Under the pieces are notes generated by a model. The model worked only from the letters and a program-made list of their open reading frames with translations, searched no databases and had not been told where the DNA came from. Positions 8,382 to 15,876 of a stretch of 64,000 nt of DNA are shown here, piece by piece. Origin of the DNA: Maritalea porphyrae. Lineage in GTDB: Bacteria > Pseudomonadota > Alphaproteobacteria > Rhizobiales > Devosiaceae. The translations under genes were made by a program, and so were the position numbers. The stretch lies in NCBI RefSeq assembly GCF_027213965.1, contig NZ_JAPWGX010000002.1, forward strand, positions 186,001 through 250,000. The letters are read 5' to 3'. The number at the start of each line of letters is the position of its first letter. Within the stretch, counting starts at the first letter, position 1.

Positions 8382-9161
8382 TTGAGAGAAACTGCACAAC
8401 ACATAGTCTTAGCACTGTCAGATTCTTTGCGCGGCACAACTACATCCGGCCAGGCTTGGACATTATGTCTTCATGCTTATGAGAAGCTCGGTGTTGACGG
8501 TATTGGCTATGGTTACATTCCCCTAGAAACCGAATTTAACCATCGCACTGCGACAGATGTAACAATATTTAGGCACAGCCACCCTAAAACCTGGGCTGAT
8601 GCCATAGGTGATCGAGATTTATTGGACGCCGACTTTACATTGCCGCCCCTTCTAAAAGGGGAAAGCGAAATTCGTTGGCATCATGAGCCTGCGCATCTTT
8701 TGCAAGCCGAAATTGAGCAAAATCGGACAGATTATCAAACACAATGGGAAATCGATCGGCAGCATGGAATGCACGTCGGCATTACACTGCTGCTCGGGCG
8801 CATGTCTGGACAAAATGGTCTTGTCTCTTCTGGCATTGGCCTGAGAACGAGTACAATTGCAGAGCAAGATTTTGAGAAATATTGGGAGCACCATGGTGAT
8901 TATCTTAAACAAATCAGCGCTCTGTTGGATGCCCAGTTCCGCGTGCAAGCACCAAATGCACTGATCAAGCTCGACCAGTTTGAGATCGATTGTCTAAATT
9001 TTGCGGCTGCAGGATTGTACAATCAAGAAATCGCATTTCGCCTCAGAAAAAGTGAGGACCAGATTAAGAAATGCTTTGCCCGCAGCCGAAAGAAGCTGTC
9101 GGCCCTTACTCGAGATCACGCCGTTGCCAAAGCACTGTCTATAGGCCTGCTTGCGCCGTAG
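8382..9161 (+). CDS. LuxR-family regulator, autoinducer-binding-like domain plus HTH (paralog D)
   Basis: A 259-aa, more distant member of the same family (GVDGIGYGYIPLETEF, FRHSHPKTWADAIGD, SSGIGLRTSTI). The C-terminal HTH ends KLSALTRDHAVAKALSIGLLAP, close to B and C. The start is a TTG with AAGGA ten bases ahead; a nearby ATG at 8372 is out of frame. It has a longer acidic/His-rich middle (about residues 85-125) than B and C. It directly precedes the lipoprotein/Slam operon on the same strand, which suggests it or its paralogs control that operon; not demonstrated. Confidence 0.83.
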   Translation: MRETAQHIVLALSDSLRGTTTSGQAWTLCLHAYEKLGVDGIGYGYIPLETEFNHRTATDVTIFRHSHPKTWADAIGDRDLLDADFTLPPLLKGESEIRWHHEPAHLLQAEIEQNRTDYQTQWEIDRQHGMHVGITLLLGRMSGQNGLVSSGIGLRTSTIAEQDFEKYWEHHGDYLKQISALLDAQFRVQAPNALIKLDQFEIDCLNFAAAGLYNQEIAFRLRKSEDQIKKCFARSRKKLSALTRDHAVAKALSIGLLAP

Positions 9162-9164
9162 TTG

Positions 9165-9182
9165 GCACTTTTTACGGAATTG
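9165..9182 (+). repeat. 18-base motif, copy 3 (before lipoprotein operon)
   Basis: GCACTTTTTACGGAATTG, differing from copy 1 at one position, three bases after the stop of paralog D and 78 bases before the first lipoprotein gene. This is the only copy in front of a non-regulator gene. It is the main sequence hint that the LuxR-type proteins and the surface-lipoprotein operon share control. Confidence 0.6.
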
Positions 9183-9259
9183 AACTTCCTTTGAATTTTC
9201 GTGATTAATCCTTTGTAAACATTCAAACATGGTGGCCTTGGCCGCTAAGCGTTTGATTT

Positions 9260-9652
9260 ATGCAAAGTATTGGGGACGGTGTGGTTTTAAGATCGATACG
9301 AGGTGGCATGGCAATTGGTGCCAGCTGCATTCTTCTAACCGCATGTGTGACAACTACGTCAAATGTCGCAAATGGAGCTGCTGTTGTTTATCCAGCAACC
9401 TGTGGGGACATTCCAAAAACTGTGAGGAGCAACGGGGCTCCTCTGTCCCAAGCGATCATAGATGAACTTGCTTCATTCTGGCCACCTGAGCACATGGACA
9501 CCCTCAAAAGATTGCAAAAGGTCTTAGATGGTCGCGGTTCGCCCCGTGACATTGGTTTTGCCCAAAAGTGCTTTGACGTGACGACAGGTCATACACCCCA
9601 ACAAGAACTAAACAAAGAACAAGCGCCGGTCGGTTTACTTGGGATGCAATAA
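9260..9652 (+). CDS. Small putative lipoprotein, unknown function
   Basis: A 130-aa protein whose signal peptide (basic RSIRGG, hydrophobic MAIGASCIL) ends in a lipobox LLTAC with the Cys at about residue 29. A later in-frame ATG at 9308 would leave almost no basic region, so 9260 is preferred. The mature part has two more Cys (ATCGD and QKCFD) that could form a disulphide, and no recognisable domain. First gene of an operon with a TbpB-like lipoprotein (29 bases downstream by that gene's chosen start), a Slam-like protein and a barrel. It may be an accessory or second cargo of that export system; inference only. Confidence 0.7.
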   Translation: MQSIGDGVVLRSIRGGMAIGASCILLTACVTTTSNVANGAAVVYPATCGDIPKTVRSNGAPLSQAIIDELASFWPPEHMDTLKRLQKVLDGRGSPRDIGFAQKCFDVTTGHTPQQELNKEQAPVGLLGMQ

Positions 9653-9680
9653 ATCACAACTATTTTTCTGGAGATCATAC

Positions 9681-10643
9681 GTGAAAAAAACTCTGACAAT
9701 TGCCGGTTTGCTCGGTGCTACTGTAATGCTTTCTGGCTGTACGGCTCTGAGTGGGCTTTTTGGTGTGGCCGATGTTGGTTCGGGTGGCAACAATTCTGCA
9801 GCCGTCGTTGATATCGATGGAAATGGTTCCGTATCTGCAGGCGAACGTGCCATGACAGCATATGCAGCGACATATGCGCAAGATGGCTCACCATCCAACG
9901 TCCTAAGCGCACAGCAAAGAGCTGCAGGCATTTCGGGTTTTGCAACAGGCAGTAATGGACTTGTTAGTGCGGCTGCAGGTGCCAACGGCTATACAACGGC
10001 AAGCGTTCATGTTTCAGACGATAAAAAAACGCTAACGATTACTGTTGACGGCAAAAAACACACCATTTCGGGCAACGGCGTTTCGCACGTGGAAAAAATC
10101 AACGGCAAAGACTATCAGGCCTTGGCGTTTGGCTATGGCGACTTATCAAATTCCACAAATGGGACAGATGTTGCTTCAATTCTAAACGGCGATTTTGCTT
10201 CACTTGCATTTCTCTTTAAAAACGCAAAAGGCAACGGTCAGAATTACAGCATTCAAACCAATGAGGGCTACACGATGATTGCGACGGGATTGGAGACCCC
10301 CGTAGACAAACTTCCGTCGCAAAAAGCATCTTATGGTGGAGACTTTTACATCATAACCAACAACGGTGGCGGCGGTTTCGGCAACTTTGATGCCATCGCA
10401 GATTTTGGTAACAAGACCATTACAGCGGATACGTCTTACGAAGGCACCAAAAATGGCGGTTTCACCGGCACTATAGCGGGTAATAAGTTTAGCGGCGCCG
10501 TCACGTCCATTTCAGATAGGGATTATGAAGGCGATGTGGTTGGGGCTTTCTATGGTCCAAACGCTGAAGAAATTGCCGGTGCCAGCGTTGGCACGATGAA
10601 CAATGTAGACGCATCCGCGTTCTTCATCGGCAATAAGAAATAA
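9681..10643 (+). CDS. TbpB-like surface lipoprotein (putative Slam cargo) with EF-hand loop
   Basis: A 320-aa lipoprotein with signal MKKTLTIAGLLGATVML and lipobox LSGC (Cys20). The GTG start at 9681 is chosen over an in-frame ATG at 9639 because it gives a clean signal peptide after a GGAG site. Residues 44-55 (DIDGNGSVSAGE) fit a canonical EF-hand calcium loop. The C-terminal ~110 residues look like the eight-stranded barrel of transferrin-binding-protein-B/fHbp-type proteins: SYGGDFYI, then GGFTGTIAGNKFSG, then GDVVGAFYGPNAEEIAG, the family's most characteristic segment. Such lipoproteins are known substrates of Slam translocators, and a Slam-like gene is next. The ligand is unknown; haem, metal or a host factor are possible by analogy. 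Confidence 0.82.
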   Translation: MKKTLTIAGLLGATVMLSGCTALSGLFGVADVGSGGNNSAAVVDIDGNGSVSAGERAMTAYAATYAQDGSPSNVLSAQQRAAGISGFATGSNGLVSAAAGANGYTTASVHVSDDKKTLTITVDGKKHTISGNGVSHVEKINGKDYQALAFGYGDLSNSTNGTDVASILNGDFASLAFLFKNAKGNGQNYSIQTNEGYTMIATGLETPVDKLPSQKASYGGDFYIITNNGGGGFGNFDAIADFGNKTITADTSYEGTKNGGFTGTIAGNKFSGAVTSISDRDYEGDVVGAFYGPNAEEIAGASVGTMNNVDASAFFIGNKK

Positions 10644-10666
10644 GCCCATCTTAGCAAAAAGAAGTC

Positions 10667-10692
10667 GTCCGTCATCAAAACCGATGGCGGAC
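10667..10692 (+). terminator. Intercistronic hairpin between lipoprotein and Slam-like genes
   Basis: Arms GTCCGTCATC and GATGGCGGAC pair over ten bases (one G-U) around a 6-base loop. No T-run follows. It covers the first possible ATG of the Slam-like gene (10684), which argues for translation starting further down. It may lower expression of the export protein relative to its cargo. Confidence 0.45.
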
Positions 10693-10701
10693 GCAACAGG
10701 T

Positions 10702-11988
10702 ATGTTTATGTGGGTTATATTACGCTTTTTCGTTGCACTCGTTGTTGTTGGAAGTGGCTGCATAACTGCATTCGCACAGGGTTATTCGGATATGGCCCAT
10801 GCTATAGAAAACAAGGACTGGGTAACTGCGTCCAATTTGGCTATTACGTTAGATGAGGAAGCAAAAACCGGCAGCTTCTTTTTTCTATATGTGACAGCAA
10901 CCAAGTTCTCCGTGGAAGACAACTGCGCCGAGGCAATTCCCATTATCGACGCGCTAAAACAGGCAAAGCCTAGTTTTGCCCCGCTGCATGAACTGGGTTA
11001 CATCTGCAATACCAAATTGGGAAGAAGCGCTGCGGCTAAATCTGACCTACAAAAACTCGTAGCCATTTTGCCGAACGGGCAAGAACGCGATTTGATCCGA
11101 GGTATGCTTGAAGCTGAGCGTACTCGATCCAAAGTTTCGGTCGGTGTTTATGGAAGTGTGACGCCTTCGTCCAATGCAAATAAGCAAACAAGTGTAGGGT
11201 ACATCAATGGTCTCGAAGTCACTTCGGGTTCGAAGGCCTCCAAGGGTGTCAATGCAACCATTGGGGCAACATTCACCAAGGTTCTAAATCAGACGCGGAC
11301 CTCCTCCTTTGCCGGAGTTGTTAGAACCGAAATTGGGTATTCCACAGTAGATCAGGTGATTTCCCCCAGGTTGGCGCTTGAAACACCCCTTGCACTTTCA
11401 ATGACTGAAAATGCATCAGCAGTGCTCACGCCATTCATTGACCTTCACTTTCTTGGCACAAAGCATTCGCATACTAAAATTGGAACAAAAGGGATCGTTC
11501 GCCAAAAACTTGATGACAACAATTCAATGGCGTACCAAGCTGAGATTTCTAGAAACAATTATGTCGACGCGCACTACTTCAATGGATTTTACTTTCACGG
11601 TAGTGTGAGTTGGGAAAGAAATCTGAGCAAAACGACATCGCTTACACTAAGCACAGGACTAAACTCAGTTCTGACTGATCGTGTTGCAAGACAATCGCAC
11701 AAAATTGAAGCGAAAGCCCGCCTGGAACACAGTACTGAGAACGGTTTGACTTTTGGCGCGGAGGCATCGGCAGGGGTTCGTTTTCATAATCAACCGGCTC
11801 CACTTACAACCGCTGGAAACCAGACTGATCAGTTTCTTAGAACCCAATTGGAACTGAGCCACAAAGACATCACTTTCGGCGCTTTTCGCCCAGTTCTTGC
11901 CTATACCTTTCAAGTGCAAGAATCCGACAACATATTCTATAAACATGAAAGTCATGATTTAGGCATCTCACTAAGGGCCAACTTCTAA
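10702..11988 (+). CDS. Slam-like outer-membrane protein (DUF560; type XI secretion)
   Basis: About 428 aa. A signal peptide (MWVILRFFVALVVVGSG, cut near AFAQG) is followed by a helical, TPR-like part to about residue 145 (ENKDWVTASNLAITLDEEA, FAPLHELGYICNTKLGRS). The remaining ~285 residues alternate polar and aromatic/hydrophobic positions like a barrel and end in LGISLRANF, with the terminal Phe typical of BAM substrates. TPR plus ~14-strand barrel is the layout of Slam (surface lipoprotein assembly modulator), which moves lipoproteins such as TbpB to the cell surface. The preceding gene encodes a TbpB-like lipoprotein, which supports this. It is shorter than Neisseria Slam1. The start is uncertain (ATGs at 10684, 10702, 10708). 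Confidence 0.78.
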   Translation: MFMWVILRFFVALVVVGSGCITAFAQGYSDMAHAIENKDWVTASNLAITLDEEAKTGSFFFLYVTATKFSVEDNCAEAIPIIDALKQAKPSFAPLHELGYICNTKLGRSAAAKSDLQKLVAILPNGQERDLIRGMLEAERTRSKVSVGVYGSVTPSSNANKQTSVGYINGLEVTSGSKASKGVNATIGATFTKVLNQTRTSSFAGVVRTEIGYSTVDQVISPRLALETPLALSMTENASAVLTPFIDLHFLGTKHSHTKIGTKGIVRQKLDDNNSMAYQAEISRNNYVDAHYFNGFYFHGSVSWERNLSKTTSLTLSTGLNSVLTDRVARQSHKIEAKARLEHSTENGLTFGAEASAGVRFHNQPAPLTTAGNQTDQFLRTQLELSHKDITFGAFRPVLAYTFQVQESDNIFYKHESHDLGISLRANF

Positions 11989-12909
11989 ATGAGACGACTT
12001 TGGAAACGGCGTGCGCTCATTTGTTGGCTCGTTCTCTTCAGCTCCGCACAAGGCGCAATAGCTGGGTCTTGGTCGTTCTATTCTGAAACGGCGTTGGAAT
12101 ACGCGCAGGCAACTTTTCAACACGACGCGTCTATGTTCAATCCCATATTGGGCAGCCCAACCAGTTCTCTCATCTATCCCGGGCAGTTGCACTCGTCTGC
12201 CAAATTAGGTTTCAGACAAAAGAGCGGTGAAGGAAGTGAAATTGAGGTAAGCATCAAAGCTGCATTCCGGGCACATTCCGAGTTCATAGATAACGATTAC
12301 CTTGCTGATCAAGTGCTTTTTTCACAAACAACTAGCCGCACACAGGTGCCGACAAATGTCGAAATTGCAGCAAAATTTCGCTCTGCGCCTATAGCCCGCA
12401 TCGGTAATGCGACGACGCTTTCTTTAGCCATTGAGACAAAAGTTGGGCATGACATACGGGAAAACAGAGGCCTGATATGCGGAGGTGTATGCCAATCGCT
12501 TCCTTTTGTTACGGACACACAGCCAGTCATAACGCATCGCACAACGAGGACGTCAATCCGGCTGGGCCCAAGCCTGTCAACGCGACTTGGTGAGCGAACG
12601 ACCTTTGATATGAGCGCATTGGTCGGGCCGAGCCTAGCTATTATTGACGACACACACCACTTGCGTACAAACCAAGGCTCGCCACTACAAATTCAATATA
12701 CTCTGTTTGGACTTGAGATGGGGACGGTGTTTGCATTTGAGCATGAATTTTCTGAATTCTTGAGTGTACAAGTTGGAATTACAGCGAACGCGGCGCATCT
12801 GTTTGGGCAAGCCCAGTTCTCACCAAACAATGAGCGATCACCTTTACTCGCCGGCTCCGCAATATTTGAAGAAGCAAGCTTGTTTGCCCGTTTCGGAGGT
12901 GAATTTTGA
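11989..12909 (+). CDS. Putative outer-membrane beta-barrel protein
   Basis: A 306-aa protein with signal peptide (MRRLWKRRALICWLVLF, cut near AIAGS) and alternating strand pattern throughout, ending FARFGGEF with a terminal Phe. The ATG directly follows the stop of the Slam-like gene (TAAATG), so it is surely co-translated. A PTSSLIYPG segment near residue 56 recalls surface turns of small outer-membrane barrels, but no family can be named. A pair of Cys (ICGGVC, about residues 165-170) is unusual for a barrel. It may be a receptor or assembly partner for the exported lipoprotein; inferred from position only. Confidence 0.65.
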   Translation: MRRLWKRRALICWLVLFSSAQGAIAGSWSFYSETALEYAQATFQHDASMFNPILGSPTSSLIYPGQLHSSAKLGFRQKSGEGSEIEVSIKAAFRAHSEFIDNDYLADQVLFSQTTSRTQVPTNVEIAAKFRSAPIARIGNATTLSLAIETKVGHDIRENRGLICGGVCQSLPFVTDTQPVITHRTTRTSIRLGPSLSTRLGERTTFDMSALVGPSLAIIDDTHHLRTNQGSPLQIQYTLFGLEMGTVFAFEHEFSEFLSVQVGITANAAHLFGQAQFSPNNERSPLLAGSAIFEEASLFARFGGEF

Positions 12910-13009
12910 TAGGTCCAACAGTGCCAACGCGTAACGACGGCCGGCGGAACACTTTGTGTGGCGGAATGCTGATGCTGAGCGATCAGCAAAACTGCGGTTG
13001 GTCTAAGAA

Positions 13010-13441
13010 ATGAATTCAACGATGGCGCCTAGATTTTCGATCGAGGCAACAAACAATTTTGAGCAGAATGCCTCTCCTCCTTTGGCGCTTGAAAAGGGCG
13101 GTTTCTTCGTCATCGACTTTGATCATCAAACACCGCTCGCGCTTACACCGGTGCCTGATTGGCTGATCGCTGCAACGTTTACGATGGAATTTGATGCAAC
13201 TCTAACCAATAGTGAACTTCAGCTGCTCAAGCAGCTTTTGTGCTCGAAGTCGTTGCGCGAGATCAGTGCTGAAGACGGTGTCTCCTACGAAACGCGTCGC
13301 AATCAACTAAAAAAAGTCCTTGAGAAGTCGAACCTCAATCGTCAGGTCACTCTGTTGTTGGTCATGTCAAACTTGCTGGTCAAGGCGCTCTTTTTTGAGC
13401 ATAAAACCTGTTCGCCGTCTTGTACGCATGCTAGAGACTGA
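13010..13441 (+). CDS. Short HTH (LuxR-like) protein, unknown
   Basis: A 143-aa protein. Residues about 65-120 read as a GerE-like HTH: LTNSELQLLKQLLCSKSLREIS, then VSYETRRNQLKKVLEKSNL. The N-terminal 60 residues (PPLALEKGGFFVIDFDHQTPLAL) look like the tail of a larger sensor or transcription-factor domain, so it may be a truncated relative of longer regulators. ATGs at 13010 and 13022 are both possible, with a weak ribosome site. It lies 100 bases after the barrel gene, on the same strand, and may regulate that operon. Confidence 0.6.
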   Translation: MNSTMAPRFSIEATNNFEQNASPPLALEKGGFFVIDFDHQTPLALTPVPDWLIAATFTMEFDATLTNSELQLLKQLLCSKSLREISAEDGVSYETRRNQLKKVLEKSNLNRQVTLLLVMSNLLVKALFFEHKTCSPSCTHARD

Positions 13442-13625
13442 TGAGATAAACAGATCTGTGATCGTATTTTTTTCGACTGTTTTTGCGATTGAGACGAAGT
13501 CGATTGTAGAGTGAGGAATGGGCGTTCCTTACGTCGTAACCTGCACCTCTAAACTTTGAAGCTGGCGATCGGTTTTTCAACTTAATATTCCGCCAATTCA
13601 CTTCAGCGAAGGTTGAAGAAAGTTA

Positions 13626-13715
13626 TGGCGGAGAGACAGGGATTCGAACCCTGGAGACGGTTACCCGCCTACACGCGTTCCAGGCGTGCGCCTTCGACCA
13701 CTCGGCCACCTCTCC
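13626..13715 (-). tRNA. tRNA-Ser (GGA)
   Basis: The minus strand folds as a class II tRNA. Acceptor GGAGAGG pairs with TCTCTCC, discriminator G is followed by encoded CCA, the D region reads TGGCCGAGTGG, and the T arm is GGGTTCGAATCCC. The anticodon stem CACGC/GCGTG encloses CTGGAAC, giving anticodon GGA. The long variable arm fits serine. It marks the right edge of the accessory-looking block. Confidence 0.95.
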
Positions 13716-13882
13716 GCAAGCAAATGCGCACCAAATCAGGTGGCAAACACAGTTGCATTGGCGCGCACTATACTGATCGCGAAACTGATCGCAAGTGTTC
13801 ACTTATGCGTTGAGTGCTTGAATCGCATTTTTTGCGTGACTAGTATCACCAAACCGAACAAAGAAACCAACTGGATTGTCTT

Positions 13883-14218
13883 ATGCGAATGATTACGCGC
13901 CTCATTGGCTCGCTGTTTTTGGCCCTTATGCTGATCATGATTGTCATGGACGGCGCAAAAGTGCTCTCATCTAACGAATTGGTGTTCACGCCATTGGGGC
14001 AGATTTGGTTTGAGATCGATCGGGCACTTGACACATTGACCCTCAACACTTTGCAAGCAATCATCCAGCGTTATGTACATCCAATCGTATGGGATCCAAT
14101 CATTGTCACCATTTTGGGGGCGCCTGCATGGCTGATCTGCGCCATTCTTGGGGTGTTTTTTCTTTTTCTTGGGCGAACGCGTACTCGAGAACGCTATAAG
14201 CATATTGACGAACTATAA
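13883..14218 (+). CDS. Small membrane protein, unknown
   Basis: A 111-aa protein with two clear membrane segments, about residues 5-24 (LIGSLFLALMLIMIVMDG) and 75-98 (ILGAPAWLICAILGVFFLF), and a basic tail RTRTRERYK. The middle part FTPLGQIWFEIDRALDTLTLNTLQ is moderately conserved-looking but not assignable. The stop is ten bases before msrA, and the msrA ribosome site overlaps the stop, so the two are probably one operon. Confidence 0.7.
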   Translation: MRMITRLIGSLFLALMLIMIVMDGAKVLSSNELVFTPLGQIWFEIDRALDTLTLNTLQAIIQRYVHPIVWDPIIVTILGAPAWLICAILGVFFLFLGRTRTRERYKHIDEL

Positions 14219-14228
14219 GGTGACAACA

Positions 14229-14813
14229 ATGGACATTAAAATCGCACAGATGAGCCATTTCGTAAACGGCAACCCTATTTCGGGGCCTTATCCATCGCAA
14301 AATCAAACCATATACTTAGCATTGGGCTGCTTTTGGGGAGCCGAACGGTTGTTTTGGCGCCTTAACGGTGTATTTGTGACGGCAGTTGGCTATCAAGGCG
14401 GACACAAAGACAATCCCAGCTACCAAGAAGTTTGCACCGGACAAAGCGGGCATGCGGAAGCCGTTCTGGTCAACTATGATCCAAGTATAATTTCCCTTCA
14501 AGAAATCTTGATGCACTTTTGGCAAGAACATGATCCAACCCAAGGCAATCGCCAAGGCAACGATGTGGGCAGCCAATATCGGAGTGCTATCTATTTCACT
14601 TCGCCTGAACAAGAAAAAGTGGTGCGCGCGAGCTATGAGGCTTATGCCAGCTCACTCAAAGACAGCGGCTATGGTCCAATAACAACCGAGATCAAACCTG
14701 CAGAAGAGTTTTATTTTGCCGAGGAGTACCACCAACAATATTTGGCAAAAAACCCCAATGGCTATTGCGGCCTGAAGGGAACTGGGGTCAGTTGCACAAT
14801 TGGTGGTGCGTAA
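14229..14813 (+). CDS. msrA: Peptide-methionine (S)-S-oxide reductase MsrA
   Basis: A 194-aa enzyme that reduces the S epimer of methionine sulfoxide in oxidised proteins. The catalytic Cys34 lies in GCFWGAE. The substrate-binding GGHKDNPSYQEVCTG and GHAEAVLVNYDP and the later YRSAIY and AEEYHQQYL blocks are present. A resolving Cys is available in the tail (NGYCGL or GVSC). The ATG at 14229 has AAGGTG ahead and gives the usual length; the frame stays open upstream but no better start exists. Confidence 0.96.
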   Translation: MDIKIAQMSHFVNGNPISGPYPSQNQTIYLALGCFWGAERLFWRLNGVFVTAVGYQGGHKDNPSYQEVCTGQSGHAEAVLVNYDPSIISLQEILMHFWQEHDPTQGNRQGNDVGSQYRSAIYFTSPEQEKVVRASYEAYASSLKDSGYGPITTEIKPAEEFYFAEEYHQQYLAKNPNGYCGLKGTGVSCTIGGA

Positions 14814-14818
14814 CAATT

Positions 14819-15175
14819 ATGCTCACGCGCGTACAATTTGAAGTTTATTGCTTTTCGCTACCCAAAGTAACCCATGTGGTGCAATGGGGGAATGCCTCTG
14901 TCTTCAAAATTGGTGGCAAGATATTTGCGATCTACAGCCGCTGGGATGATGCGGATCAGGATATCATCAGTTTCAAATGCTCGGATCAGTCTTTTGCCAT
15001 TTTGCCGACGCAAGAAGGCATTAGACCGGCTAAATATCTTGCGCGGGCAAAGTGGGTGCAGATTTCGCACAAAGCGAATTGGGATGAAGAGACCTGCCAA
15101 GCCTATATCAAACAAGCCTATGACATTATTACCGCCAAATTGACAAAGAAGACGCGCGAAGAACTCGAAATCTAG
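14819..15175 (+). CDS. MmcQ/YjbR-family protein
   Basis: A 118-aa protein of the MmcQ/YjbR fold: VVQWGNASVFKIGGKIFAIYSRWD, then FKCSDQSFAILPTQEGIRPAKYLARAKWV. Members have a double-wing DNA-binding-like fold, but the biological role is not established. It starts six bases after msrA and is likely co-transcribed. The chosen ATG removes 18 residues of out-of-family upstream sequence. Confidence 0.85.
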   Translation: MLTRVQFEVYCFSLPKVTHVVQWGNASVFKIGGKIFAIYSRWDDADQDIISFKCSDQSFAILPTQEGIRPAKYLARAKWVQISHKANWDEETCQAYIKQAYDIITAKLTKKTREELEI

Positions 15176-15246
15176 TCAACTTTGCTGCACCAGTTGCCAA
15201 GCGCAATTGATTTTGTCTAAATGGCTCAACAACAACGGAGTTTATC

Positions 15247-15819
15247 GTGCGCTATTTGGTTTTAACGGCCTCGTTCTTGCTTTTGGCAGTTTTGGCGGGT
15301 TGCGCGACGTTGAGCAAATCGCAGTGCCAAACAGGCGATTGGCAATCTGTGGGTGAGGCCGATGGTCGGGCGGGACATTCAACGGCACGCTTTAGCGAGC
15401 ACAATGAAGCTTGTTCAAAGCATGGAATAAGCGTTGATCGCAGCCTATATAACAAAGGCCATGCCGCCGGGCTCAAATTCTATTGCACCCCAAACAATGC
15501 AGCGAAAGTGGGTTTGGCCGGTCGCTCCTATAATGGCGTGTGCACTGGGGAAATGGGCATCAGTTTTTTGCGTATTTATCGCGAGGCCAACGACGTCCAC
15601 TCAATAGACAAAGACATAGAGTCATTGCAAAATCAAATTGAAACCCTAACCGAAAAGCTGGCTCAACCGGATATCACCCAAGCAGACCGCGACGATATTG
15701 TGTCAGATATCCGCTTCTTGAATTACGACGTATCGCGAAAAATGCGCGATCGGGCAAGAGAGGATGCTGAGCTGCGCCAAGTTTTGCTGGAAGAGCAAAA
15801 TAGACTCTCCCGCCTTTAA
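15247..15819 (+). CDS. DUF2799 lipoprotein
   Basis: A 190-aa envelope lipoprotein with GTG start. The signal MRYLVLTASFLLLAVLAGC has lipobox LAGC at Cys19. The mature part CQTGDWQSVGEADGRAG and RFSEHNEACSKHGI match the DUF2799 family, with repeated Cys that could pair. Residues about 120-185 (IDKDIESLQNQIETLTEKL, RKMRDRAREDAELRQ) are strongly heptad-patterned and should form a coiled coil. Function unknown. Confidence 0.85.
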   Translation: MRYLVLTASFLLLAVLAGCATLSKSQCQTGDWQSVGEADGRAGHSTARFSEHNEACSKHGISVDRSLYNKGHAAGLKFYCTPNNAAKVGLAGRSYNGVCTGEMGISFLRIYREANDVHSIDKDIESLQNQIETLTEKLAQPDITQADRDDIVSDIRFLNYDVSRKMRDRAREDAELRQVLLEEQNRLSRL

Positions 15820-15822
15820 ACC

Positions 15823-15846
15823 AAAAAGGCGGCCATTGGCCGCCTT
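15823..15846 (-). terminator. Rho-independent terminator of peroxiredoxin gene (probably bidirectional)
   Basis: Perfect 9-bp stem AAGGCGGCC/GGCCGCCTT with a 3-base loop (15826-15846). On the minus strand it is followed by five T residues and lies 31 bases after the peroxiredoxin stop. The DUF2799 gene converges on it from the left, so it may serve both. Confidence 0.85.
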
Positions 15847-15876
15847 AATGATCAGTAGTTTGCGTTAGCTGAATTC

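Noticed and set aside
5176-13715. Genomic island inserted at tRNA-Ser
   Set aside because: The block looks accessory and ends at a tRNA gene, but no integrase, no duplicated tRNA end and no flanking repeat was found.
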